Shown piece by piece: positions 11,943 to 22,199 of a DNA stretch of 64,000 nt. The position numbers were made by a program, and so were the translations under genes. The DNA is from Gnetum montanum (taxonomy: Eukaryota; Streptophyta; Gnetopsida; Gnetales; Gnetaceae). The stretch covers positions 687,841-751,840 of the forward strand of contig MNCI01000579.1 in assembly GCA_015680685.1 (NCBI GenBank), written 5' to 3'. The notes beneath the pieces are model-generated. The model saw only the letters and a program-made list of their open reading frames with translations, ran no database searches and was not told where the DNA came from. The first letter of the stretch is position 1. Each line of letters starts with the position of its first letter.

Positions 11943-12865
11943 ATGTTAAAAATGAAACAGGATGGGTCATTAATGCGCGTCTATGTCGCTTACTTATTTT
12001 GCATCTTCGTCGCCTCCAAATTGATGGCCTTAGTTTTTTTTTCCTCTTCACGCTTTTCCAGAATCCGTCTTCATCGCTTCCACCTCGCATTATGCTGCTG
12101 GCACTTCTATCGATGTCAGTTTACGCGCAACATGAGCGAGATGAGCGAGCTCTGCGCCCAAATTGTTGTGCTGATCTTGCTCGTTGGGAGCCTCCTGTGT
12201 CTTGTGCTGAATCTGCGCCTGCCAAGTTTCCTATTGCCAGGTCCTTGTTTCAAACCCTAGGTGTCAAGTGTGAATTCTAACCACTTCGAAAGATCTTCAA
12301 GGTTTAGATGTGCGGTTTTTGCATAGATTTTCGAATTATCGTCTAATGATCTCATACCTTGCTATACAAAATGGAACTGTGTGACAATCAATGTTCTTTC
12401 AAATTGTTCCAGGGAAGAAAAAGATCAAGTGAGATTTGCCGACAATGTACTGGAACCGAAGGGGTTTAACTATGAATTTCGACGGAGGCATCTACAGCTG
12501 AAAATGATGAGGAAATTGCGCAGATCTCTTTCTATGCGGATGCCAACGGAAAGCAAAGCTATTCACCACCACATGACGACGAAGACGATGATTTGTATGA
12601 AACGAGCAGAAGAAGAAATGAAGGCACATAGACGGCCTATGAAAATACACCGTTTCATAGAAAGTGTTGGTTGCAACTGCCGCTGCTACTGCAACTTAAT
12701 GGATCCCAGCAGACAACAGCAGCACATAGACATCCATTTGTGAGAACTATCTTTTTCATTTTTGTGTTTCTTTGGTGTAAAGGATTTGCTGTACCAACTT
12801 CTGCAAACTCAAGCGCAGCCATAACGATGGATTCTTTTGTCCTTATAAAAGGAAAAATGTGGTAA
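11943..12865 (+). pseudogene. Unidentified coding-like stretch (possible two-exon remnant)
   Basis: GC-richer than its surroundings. Two overlapping frames are open at 11943-12257 and 11999-12277. The second contains MLLALLSMSVYA at 12091, which looks like a signal peptide, followed by a cysteine-containing stretch. After about 12260 the sequence is AT-rich and ends with CAAATTGTTCCAG (12399-12411), a good 3' splice site. The next open stretch (12381-12740) is basic and in a second frame is acidic (DDEDDDLYETSRRR). I recognise no family. It may be a host gene fragment or 5' region broken by frameshift; it could also be chance. Confidence 0.25.
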
Positions 12866-12929
12866 TTAGCTTTGGGTTCTCTTCATGGATCATGCAGTGG
12901 ACTAATTTCTTGGCATGATGATTGAGATC

Positions 12930-13225
12930 CGTACATGGGTGGTTAATGGGCCACTGGTTACAGATTTCAGGTTATAGGTTCAATTTTACTGTTACATAGC
13001 ATTGAGTTATAAACTTTTATAAAATCTTGGGTGCACCTATGTTTCAATTATTTTAGGTTCCAATACCCTAAAACAATGAGGTTTTAGCTTAGTGGTAAAG
13101 CATTTGATTTGAAAGTAACAAGTCATGGTTTTGATTTTGGTAAATAATGCTCAATTATAAGGTTATAATTGGACTATATATCTTGGGGTATACTTGTGTT
13201 ACAATTATTTAAGGACCAAAAAAAA
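12930..13225 (+). repeat. Two adjacent tRNA-like SINE candidates
   Basis: At 13085 TAGCTTAGTGGTAAAGC resembles a tRNA A box, and 43 bases on GGTTTTGATTTTGG resembles a decayed B box. Upstream, TGGTTAATGGG (12940) and GGTTCAATTTTAC (12977) have similar spacing. Both B-box-like sites are followed by similar bodies ending near TTTCAATTATTTTAGG and GTTACAATTATTTAAGG. A third B-box-like GGTTCAAATCTCAC is at 13667. Spacing and duplication support SINEs, but no tail or target duplication was found. Confidence 0.4.
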
Positions 13226-13257
13226 AAGTTCATGTAAAAAATGATTTTGATAACAAA

Positions 13258-13395
13258 CAACCAAAATAATCTTAATAATAACCAAAATTAAGGGTGTTTC
13301 AATTGAAACATGAAACACCCTACAAGCAACCAAAAAAATCTTAATAATAACCAAAATTAAGGGTGTTTCAATTGAAACTTGAAGATGCAAAAATA
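13258..13395. repeat. 69-base tandem duplication with a palindrome
   Basis: The unit starts CAACCAAAATAATCTTAAT at 13258 and recurs at 13327 with few changes. In the first copy GGGTGTTTCA and TGAAACACCC form a perfect 10-base inverted repeat around a 9-base loop (13292-13320). No function can be assigned. Confidence 0.7.
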
Positions 13396-14083
13396 ATTCA
13401 TTTGGTCAAGTTTTGGTGGAGACATTAGCTACCAATTGATAAAGGGGGTCCTTACTAAGAAGAACCCTTACAAATTTACTTTGAAGCTCACTCATTCACT
13501 TGGTCAATAATTATTTGATTTGATTATATGTATGTATCACATAGGTCATGCCTATGTTAACAATGGTTACTTTTTTTGAAGTTTTACTTTGCAAGAAAAT
13601 GTTAAAATAAAAATATACTATTTATATTTTTTTTCAGAGCATAACTTTGTACTCATATTTGTTGGGTTCAAATCTCACTATTTGCACCCTTTTGCACTTT
13701 CTATGTAGTTGCTATGTTGTTATCCTAGGGGCATGTCCTAGGTAGACTTGACCTTTCTCTCAAAAACTATTTATACATGTTACTTCTAATTTAGTGTGGT
13801 TGTTAAAGTAATGTTTTTGAATTTTACATAAAGGTTGATATCCTCTATTCCTTGTCTTTCATGTCATCTGCTTTAGATAGATTAGAACTAGCTTACTTAT
13901 ATATTTATAATATATATCTATAATTTGGTTGAGAGAATCTTGCATAAATTGAGTTGAATTTTTGTTCATTTACTATATTGAAAATTATCCAAGTAGTCAT
14001 TTTACTAGATTAGATATATCCCATAACAATTTAGGTTAAATTGTTCATTGTGATTACATGATGAGAAGGATAACTAATTTCAA

Positions 14084-14490
14084 GTTTGGTAATAAATCTT
14101 ATGTTGTAAAATATGATTGAATTCTTATGGGTTGTTATATTCCATGAATGCTTCCCTTGCCTTTCTAAATTTCATTCCTTATGCATTGTAATACAAAGAC
14201 ATAAAAATGGAGGTCATGGATTTGTTGGGAGCAAATATGTTAGCATTATGGATGAAATATTATTTAATATTATTGATCTATAGTAGTTTGGTAATAAATC
14301 TTATGTTATAAAATATGTTTGAATTTTCATGGATTGTTATTTTCCATGCATGCCTTCATTGCCCTTTTGAATTTCATTCATTGTGCATTGCAATACAAAG
14401 ACATAAAAATAGAAGTCATGGATTCGTTTGGAGAAAATATGTTGGCATTATGGATGGAAAATTATTTAGAGTTACTTACAAGCACTCTTT
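14084..14490. repeat. Tandem duplication of about 202 bases
   Basis: GTTTGGTAATAAATCTTATG at 14084 recurs at 14286, and the following 200 bases match closely. Shared blocks include CAATACAAAGACATAAAAAT in the second copy and TAATACAAAGACATAAAAAT in the first. Part of the unit (GCATTATGGATGAAATATTA) appears a third time near 14497. Confidence 0.8.
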
Positions 14491-15179
14491 AGAGCATTAT
14501 GGATGAAATATTATTTAACATTATTAATCTATGATGGGTAGTTAGTCCTTTGGCCAAAATTACTAAATCATTAATTTGTATCATGCTTTTAATTGGAATA
14601 AATATTATTTAGAAATATTAATAAAGATTAAGAGCATTTTTTATTAAAATGATAAGCTCACACTTAGGCCTTCAACATTGGGCATTTGATATATTTTTTA
14701 TGTTTGTTTTTTATCCTTTAAACTTTATATAAAGATTATTTAATATTTATAAAAATTGCATTATGTTTTCAAAAGTATCCAAAGATTATGTTTTAGATTA
14801 TGTAAAAGAGTTAGAATTTAATGTTATAAGGGAGAATCAGTGTTCACATTCCTAGCTATTAAGTATATTTTTCTTTGATAGCAAACAAATAAATAAGGAT
14901 GGAAAGCTTTCAACTTTTGTTGCTATTTGTTCATTATTTTTGATTGATGTATTCTTTTGTCTTTAGAGTGAGTTTGCTCCTTCTCTTTACAAAAAACCTT
15001 TTAGTTAGAAGTGAAAATATGTGAAAGTACTTCTGAATAAAGATAAGGCATGAACCTTTTCTTATCCTATAGAAGAGGTTTTTCAGGATTGGTCGTAAGA
15101 ATAAAAACCTAGAAAGGCATCGCATAAACTATTGGGCTAATTCCTCAGATTTTCTCTTCAATGATCTAATGTACTCAAG

Positions 15180-16610
15180 ATTTTTTTAATATCACGACTC
15201 TTCTTTTGAGATCTAAAAAAACTCTCTCCGACCCCTCAACCACCCCCCTTATATAGCAAATAATCTTCTAAGGTGTTTAGATAGGTTTGAAGTGTAGGTT
15301 CCTTTTTCTTAGGGGAATAGAACATTAAGATATGCTAATGACACATTCATCTTCTCCAATGTAGCAATGGGAGAAAATTGAAAGATCAAGAAAGTATTGG
15401 ATTTCTTCAACAAATGTACAAGGTTGGTGGTCAAATAGAAGAAGTCAGAGATTCTTGGAGCCAACTATTCTGTTCATAGACCCTAGTGCATAATGAACAT
15501 TCTTGATTGCAAAAGGGAAACTTTTTCATTTCATTAAGGGTGGTTTTTATTCACTACTCTCAAAAAAGCATAATATTGGAACCCTCCATTACCCAACTCC
15601 ACAAAAAACTCTTAGCTTAGAGAGGTGTTTTCATCTCAAGTAAACAAACTTTGATAAATTTTTTTTCTTTCCATTATCCTTATTTATACTATGTCTATCT
15701 TTGACCTATGATAGGAATTATTAATTTCATTGATAAAATTGTTTGAACTTTCTTCTTGAAATGTATGAAAGATAGGGATTGCCTCATCTCATTTTTTGGA
15801 ATAAAATTGCAATTCTCAAAGCTACAATGAGTTGTGATCTCTAGCCAATGAGTATTGAGATGAACATCATTATTGTTAAGCTTGTTCATGAAGATTAGTT
15901 GAATAACAAGTTTATTTGGTTAATATGTGTCCAAAACAATTAAGATAGTTTGAATAGTGTTCCAACTCAATCCTTGGTTATTTGAAGATCTTTGCATCTT
16001 GAATGAATGTTTCTTCAACTATTGTAAACATGGAGCTTTGATTAAGGGAGTGTTGCTATCTTGGTCCTACCATTTGGATTTAGGAGTTCTCTTAGCCTTA
16101 GAAGAAAATTTCCATTGATCCTCTCATTTATAAGGAATAAGGGTGTTTCATTAGTAAGACATTTCATCTCTAGTGGCAATTATCATCCCATATCATCATT
16201 TTTTAAGATAATTACACCTCCTCTTAGTTGGAATTATTATTTTCATACATGGCCAAATAGTCATCTTCATCTAGTAAGTAAACTAATGTGCTATCCTTAC
16301 CTAATTCTAATAGAAACAACTAAATTTCTGCTTGTACAATTCTTTCTTTAGTAGTGATGCTTGATGGAGTCAAATTTGGAAGCTTTCTTATAGACCTAAT
16401 GTTCATTTTTTCAATTGGCTTCTTAGAAAAAGAGTGATTTTGACCTTAGAAAATCTAAATGTAGAGGTTACTAATAGCCTCTCAATGTGTCTTATGTTTC
16501 AAACATGAAGAAGCCATGGCCCATCTATTTATGAAATGTACTTTTTGCAAGGCTCTTAATGTGATCATAATTAAAATGGAATGACCTTTTAATGTTATGC
16601 TTGTGCGGAT
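15180..16610 (+). pseudogene. L1-type LINE remnant (reverse transcriptase end and zf-RVT-like region)
   Basis: At 15325-15360 RYANDTFIFS corresponds to the catalytic YADDTxIF motif of plant L1 reverse transcriptase, with the second aspartate changed. KKSEILGANYSV follows, as in the usual K-SE-N-S region. Then come a decayed GLP-like segment and LREVFSSQVNKL near 15620-15655. At 16410-16560 FNWLLRKRVILTLENLN matches the opening of the zinc-binding zf-RVT domain of plant LINEs. Frames shift several times and stops are common. The 5' part (endonuclease) is absent, as usual for truncated copies. Confidence 0.6.
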
Positions 16611-17103
16611 GATATTGCTTTGTCATTGAACGAAATCAAAGGATTTTTGTGAGTGAGATTGTACACTTTCCTTACATAATTGTTGTTAAAACCATCAAGT
16701 ACTATGAACATTGGGCTAAAACCCATAAGTTTTCAATGGCTTTGCTAGTTAAGCTCTTAACTTAACATAAGTCAATCATTCACGTTGACTTAATGAATTC
16801 CTCTATACTTTTGTTCTTTATATATATTAGATGGAATGTATTATACTTTATACTCTTGGGTTGCACATACATGTGGGTAGTGTAGGTATCTCAATCATGG
16901 AATGGAGATACATGAATGATCCAATGTTGAAAGTGAGAGCTTCAATAGAGGTGGTGGATTTGACAATAAACTTGCCACTTGGTGAGGTGGTGGTGGCTAA
17001 TAGGTTGAATCATTTAGGTCAGTGGAGGTCAAATGCTCTTTGGATAGCACACACATCCTAGATATCCAAGGAAGTTCACATAATAGGATCAACTCATCAA
17101 TAC
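16611..17103. other. Stretch without a recognised gene
   Basis: AT-rich DNA between the LINE remnant and the first LTR of element I. A small open frame at 16831-17061 has no resemblance that I recognise. Confidence 0.4.
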
Positions 17104-17389
17104 CAATGAAGTCTTAATAAGTCTATTGTGTCGACTTATGCCCGTTAATGCAGCATTGTCAATGCATCCTTGGATGAGTTGATACAGATGTGTTGACGTT
17201 GATCCTTTTGAAGCCTATATAGGTGCTCATGCTAGCGACATTTATGACATCTTTGGTTATTCTCATAGTGAAGCTCTTAGAGTTTTCTTTCATACAACTT
17301 AGTGAAATTTCCCTCTAAGTTCCTGCAATATGGATTGAAGTAATTGTATGGAGTTTTATTTAAGTGCAAGATGTACCTGGATGCTTTTG

Positions 17390-17809
17390 CATGATGAAAA
17401 TGAAATTGATATTTCTCCTCTCCATTGCAACACTTGGATTAGTATTAAGTTTACTTACAAGAATTTTAAATCACATGTAGTTTACTTTCTTGTACTTAAG
17501 AATTTAATATTTTATTTCATAGTAACATGAGTATGACAACTTCGACTATCCACGACATAGACATGGCACAAGTTTTAGAAGAATATTTTCTTGGTGATAC
17601 ATGATGAAAATGAAATTGATATTTCTCCTCTCCATTGCAACACTTGGATTAGTATTAAGTTTACTTAAAAGAATTTTAAATCACATGTAGTTTACTTTCT
17701 TGTACTTAAGAATTTAATATTTTATTCCATAGTAACATGAGTATGACAACTTCGACTATCCACAACATAGACATGGCACAAGTTTTAGAAGAATATTTTC
17801 TTGGTGATA
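17390..17809 (+). repeat. 210-base tandem duplication of LTR I sequence
   Basis: CATGATGAAAATGAAATTGA at 17390 recurs at 17600, with only a few differences over 210 bases. The first 150 or so bases of the unit occur a third time at 20830-20980, right of D. The last 50 bases of each unit (ACATAGACATGGCACAAG and after) are absent from the third copy and the 3' LTR. Confidence 0.85.
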
Positions 17810-18399
17810 CACTTATAACAACCAATGCAACGCCTAAGGCTAACACACCCAAATGAGGGGTTGAAGCCAATAGCCTCCCAGAGGATCCTAAGCCTTGCAT
17901 GCTCCCTAATCCATGCTTGGTTAGGAAGAAACTACATGAACAAGACCTTCCCTTGGCCAAAAATTTGCTAAATTCTTGCCTACCCTTTGCCTCCACTGCC
18001 CATGCATTTTTGACTTTCATTAACATCGCACTAGCCTACGCATTTACATTTTGCCTACTTACTTAGATTAGGCATTTCACTTTGTTCACATATTTTTTCT
18101 ACTTTGTTTATACATCCATCCATTTAGCTTATGCATTACATCTGAAAACATAAAAACTATAAAACATAAAACTACAAAAATGCATGGCCCAAAAAGTCCT
18201 TAAACTAGACTACGACCCAGAACGACCTAAAACTATCACTTTTTGCATTGCTTTCCTTTCATTCATACATTTTAACTTTGTTTACAGAAGATGTTGCTTG
18301 ATGTTATTTTCTTTTTAGTTGATTTTTGTAGGATTTTTCAGACACACAACATGACTACTCATGCAACATCGCACCTTGTATAAGCAAGGTAAGCACCAG

Positions 18400-18611
18400 C
18401 CTGCTATGACTATAAACTAGCACAGATAGTCCACTATGACTATAAACTGGCACAGCTCATCCTTGGGTCATGACATTAAACTAGCACAACATTCACTATC
18501 CACTATGACATTAAACTAGCATCCAATAGTCTGCTAGGACTATAAACTAGCACATCACAGTCTGCCAGGACCTTAAACTGGGTTCACAGTCTACCAGGAC
18601 TTTAACCTGGC
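18400..18611 (+). repeat. Tandem repeat array in the 3' region of D
   Basis: Seven or eight irregular units with core TATGACNTTAAACTAGC, about 25-40 bases apart. Variants include CTATGACTATAAACTAGCAC and CCACTATGACATTAAACTAG. The same core, in the same orientation relative to the element, occurs in B. Confidence 0.85.
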
Positions 18612-19659
18612 ATGTAGTTGATATGATCCAAACACTTGCCATTTCCCTAGGAGCATCATCACCTCCCATCATTCTAGTGATTCTTTTGGAGCACTTGCCA
18701 TTAGTGCAGCATTCAGAACACTTGTAGCATCATTGCCCTGACACCTTCACTGGTTTCATGAGCACTTGCAACTAGCATAACATTTGACACTTTCATAGCA
18801 TCTTTGCATCCAGCACTTTCAGCATCTTCACATCTGGCATTTGCACTTGCATTTCATGTTTTATGGTTTTCTTGTCCTCTCTGAGTTGTGTTTGTAGGAC
18901 GAAGCCTTGGAGTCGGTCATACAAAGGTGCATCTCATTGCAGCAATAAGTTATCACGTTTCTTTGATGTGCATGACTAGACTAGTTGAACCACTCAAGAG
19001 TGCACATCCCCCTCATCCTTGTTACAGCCTATGCACATCCATTTCTTCATCCCAATATCCTCCCATCCTCCTCATACTCATGATTTCACGCTCTTCTGAT
19101 GCATATGCACTGTGATACACATGGCATTCTCTTCACATTAACTATTGAACCCATGGTTGATGTAACACAATTCATCCTGTGGGGCACCTCTGTTGCATAG
19201 TCAAAGTCTAGGTGGATGTAACATCAATCATCCCTAGGAAACAAAGCCCATCTTCTCAATGGCCAACTTGTAACTAACATTCAGCAGTAAGCTGAACCCA
19301 AAGAAGGTTCACCTCACAAAAAGAAAAAGAAAAAGCAACAACCCTGCAGCTTTGTAATTGGCCCATCCTTGGATGAACTTTGACGCTCTCATAAACACTC
19401 CAACCAAAGGTCAACATTTCAAGGACAAACTACTTCATGCCATGGTCACTATCAACCATGCTAAATTTGCATCTTACATCACAATCCATTGTTTGCATTT
19501 CATTCCCACCATTAAAATTTCATCTTCTTATCATTGCCTATATTCCTTCTCCCCTAATATAACCTTATTCTTGTAACACTCTTGAGCATGGTAAAAAGAC
19601 ATCCGATCTTGTGCTGACAAATGATGTTGGTGACATGTCTGCTGTGGTGTTTTTTAATT
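18612..19659. other. 3' noncoding region of D
   Basis: No supported gene. Rich in short words such as GCACTTGC and CATTTGCA (18650-18860), and moderately pyrimidine-rich on the + strand. It leads to the stem-loop and polypurine tract. An antisense gene like that of B might once have lain upstream, but I cannot demonstrate one. Confidence 0.4.
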
Positions 19660-19712
19660 CTTTGTTGATGTCTCTCGGGCCACTCCTTTAGACGTCAACA
19701 AAGAGGGGCCAT
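19660..19712 (+). promoter_or_regulatory. Stem-loop and polypurine tract of D
   Basis: CTTTGTTGATGTC (19660-19672) pairs with GACGTCAACAAAG (19691-19703), with one G-T pair and an 18-base loop containing CTCGGGCC. The right arm runs into AAAGAGGGGCCAT, the polypurine tract that primes plus-strand DNA, directly before the LTR at 19713. The same arrangement is found in B. Confidence 0.85.
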
Positions 19713-20815
19713 TTAAACACAACAAAACATCAGATCTTGACATCGCAACTACAAATATGGCTAAGTGTTACACATTGTTACGTGCTGCTACTGCATAGCG
19801 TAGCAACTTGCTACCACCTTGCTACGCTGCGTAGCATAGCAACTTGCTACCATCTTGCTACGCTGCGTAGCATAGCAACTTGCTACTGCGTAGCATGGCA
19901 CCTTGCTACTATGTAGCGTAGCAACTTGCAACTGCATAGCGTAGCACCTTGCTACTGCCTTGCTATTGTGTAGCCTAGAAACTTGCTACTACATAGCATA
20001 GCAACTTGCTACTATGTAGCATAACACCTTACTATTGCATAGCGTAGCACACTGTTATGCACTATTACGCTGTGTTACCTGCTGTTACACATTATTACGT
20101 GCTGTTATAGCATGGTTCCACCTACTGCACTACCATGTGGCACCTGATCCACATTTTTGGCTAACCCTAGCTCTATAAATACCTCTACGTCCTCTTTTTC
20201 AAAAATAGAGGAAAAAAAGGAGGGAAGGCTTCAATTTCTTGACTGGAAAAAAGTAGTTGGCATTTCCATTTTGGAATTTTTGCATTTTAGCATTTTGGCA
20301 CTTAGCTCCATGGGTGAAAGAGACCCAGAGCACACCACACCAACAGAGAGACACAACTACATCACATGGTATACTGTGACCCCAACCCAAGAGGAATAGT
20401 TTATCATAGTGAGCATTAGATTTCATAGCCTAACACCACCGAGGCTATGATTTTGCTCCTACTGTGACTATTGTACACTTTGTATACCTATACCCTTTTT
20501 CAAGGTGGTGTATCTTTCTATTCAAACTCTCTTTTTGGCTGATCACAACATTTATTTGGCATTGTTAAGCATTAAATTATGTTCACTGCCTTGTTACGTA
20601 CTTTAGCACGTTTCTACTACTGTGCACATTGAATTTTATTTTATTTTTTGAAAAAGGGTTATTGTACACAGATTAAGTCCCTATCTGATCAACCAGACCA
20701 TTCAAGGCACCCCATTTCCATTTTATCCAGCATGGCCCTCACGCAGATCAAGGGTAAGGCTATGCGCCCAAAAACCTCTTAGTGTTTCCAGCCACCGACG
20801 TTTTCTATCGTTACA
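19713..20815 (+). repeat. 3' LTR of element D
   Basis: Begins TTAAACACAACA (TGAAACACC in B) and ends CTATCGTTACA. A TATA box (TATAAATA) is at 20174-20181 in GCTCTATAAATACC, close to GCCTATAAATACCCC of B. Upstream, 19785-20050 is a tandem array of palindromic units. Confidence 0.8.
19785..20050 (+). repeat. Palindrome-rich tandem array in U3 of D
   Basis: Repeats of about 30 bases built from TGCTACGCTGCGTAGCA and TAGCATAGCAACTTGCTAC. CTACGC and GCGTAG are mutual inverted repeats, so each unit can fold. It lies upstream of the TATA box, where LTR enhancers usually sit. Confidence 0.8.
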
Positions 20816-21379
20816 CTTGGATGCTATTGCATGATGAAAATGAAATTGAGATTTCTCCTCTCCATTGCAACACTTGGATTAGCATTAAGTTTACTTACAA
20901 GAATTTTAAATCACATGCAGTTTACTTTCTTGTACTTAAGAATTTAATATTTTATTCCATAGTAACATGAGCATGACAACTTTGAGCATAATATACTAAT
21001 GCTTGATAATCCTTGCAGTGAATATCTGGTACGCTTAGTAGTATGCACTTGATAATCCCTATAATGAATACTCTATGTTTAGGATTGTTTAGTTATTAAT
21101 TATTTAAGTTTAATATTTCAATTAGTTCTTGCTTTAATACTTTTCAAGATAAAAAATAATAAAATTATAAATACAAATGTCCTACACCTCAATCATGCTT
21201 AGCCATATGAATGAAGTTAACATAAGTGATGATTAGAAAGATAATGACTAGTAACCTCATGTTTGACTATCTAGGACATAGGCTACTTAAGTAGAAGGCA
21301 TCCATGGAATTCAATTGGATTAAGCGTACATGTTTGTGATTTGTGTGGTTGGGCATAGGGAATACCTACTGCTCATCAT

Positions 21380-21399
21380 TAACATTGTTGTTGGGGATT
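21380..21399 (+). promoter_or_regulatory. Primer binding site of element I, tRNA-Asp type
   Basis: TAACATTGTTGTTGGGGATT aligns with the tRNA-Asp site TGGCGCCGTTGCCGGGGATC. Twelve positions match and all eight mismatches are transitions. Confidence 0.65.
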
Positions 21400-22199
21400 G
21401 CTACTTCTAGCTATTTGTGCTAAGTATTTTACATTGTAAAATCATACAAGGTCATTGTAAGAATATAATGCATTATCCTTAAGAAATACTAATATTTTAT
21501 TAGAGGCACATTACCAAAAAGCAAACTAAAAATATCTTCTTCTTGCTAGGCTGATTCTTCACATGCTTGTGATTTGAATAAGCAACATGATAGAACCAAG
21601 AGAAATGCTAATGAGATACCTCAACAACTGAAGATCATGTATGCCCATTCAAATTCCTATTATTAATATTTCACTTTCATCCTTCTCTAGGATGAGTAGC
21701 TACACTAGAGAGACTTCAAAGGCAACACTGTGTTGCCTCTCAATTGTACTATTTTCTCAATGTCCATGGTAGCACTAATGAACCTAGGGCTTGAACTAGT
21801 AGCCCTAGAATACCAATTGAAGAAATACCTCTCTAGAGACTATTAACCACTAGAAGCCCAACTTAGAAAAGATAAACTCATGGAGGTCTGACATGAAGCC
21901 TCTAAGGATAAGAGGCTCTCAATCTCATTGACCTCATAGTTAGAAAGGAATGATACAGAACATTCATAAGGGTGATCCTAGTGATACGGTCTTCCTTCCT
22001 TTGGTGAGGATAATATGACTCATCAATGGTTACATTTAGCCTTGGCAAGTAACTAAGATAATGGGAGAACTAGTTCCGAAACTAGGAAAACCTCAAGGCC
22101 TAGGTCCCCTAGTTGTTCACTAAAAGAACAACCAAGGGTCCAAAGAAGCAGGGCAAGTTGGCATAACTCTCCTAGTCCTCCTTCCTCTCCATTCTCCTT
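21400..22199 (+). other. Leader and decayed gag start of element I
   Basis: Between primer site and recognisable gag. Includes proline/serine-rich fragments (PSPPSSPFSLSSGS near 22165-22210), but no clear start codon survives. Confidence 0.4.

Larger units (their letters stand above)
17758..20815 (+). mobile_element. 3' portion of a Tat-like Ty3/gypsy element D
   Basis: Contains a 3' region with tandem repeats, a stem-loop, a polypurine tract and a complete 3' LTR; gag, pol and the 5' LTR are missing. Its LTR ends TCTATCGTTACA, like the LTR end of B (CGTCGTTACA), and the 3' modules match those of B. The left limit is uncertain: 17758-18395 has no feature I recognise beyond a possible decayed frame. 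A TSD cannot be judged because the 5' LTR is absent. Confidence 0.7.
17104..21378 (+). repeat. 5' LTR of element I, interrupted by element D
   Basis: Starts CAATGAAGTCTTAATAAG, matching TGATGAAGTCTCAATAAG at 63330 (a decayed TG start), and ends GCTCATCA at 21378. LTR sequence occupies 17104 to about 17757 and 20816-21378. Between them lies the 3' part of D. The left and right portions overlap by about 200 bases of LTR sequence, so the break is not a simple insertion with a short target duplication. Confidence 0.7.

Noticed and set aside
13083-13142. A functional tRNA gene
   Set aside because: A- and B-box-like words are present, but acceptor and anticodon stems do not pair and the sequence is duplicated next door. 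SINE remnant preferred.
17706-18026. Minus-strand open frame of 106 codons as antisense gene of D
   Set aside because: Overlaps the duplicated LTR segment, has no similarity to the gene of B and no splice pattern.
18400-18611. Regularly spaced repeats that might look like a CRISPR array
   Set aside because: Units vary in length and sequence, spacers are not unique, the repeat recurs in B, and the context is a plant retrotransposon.
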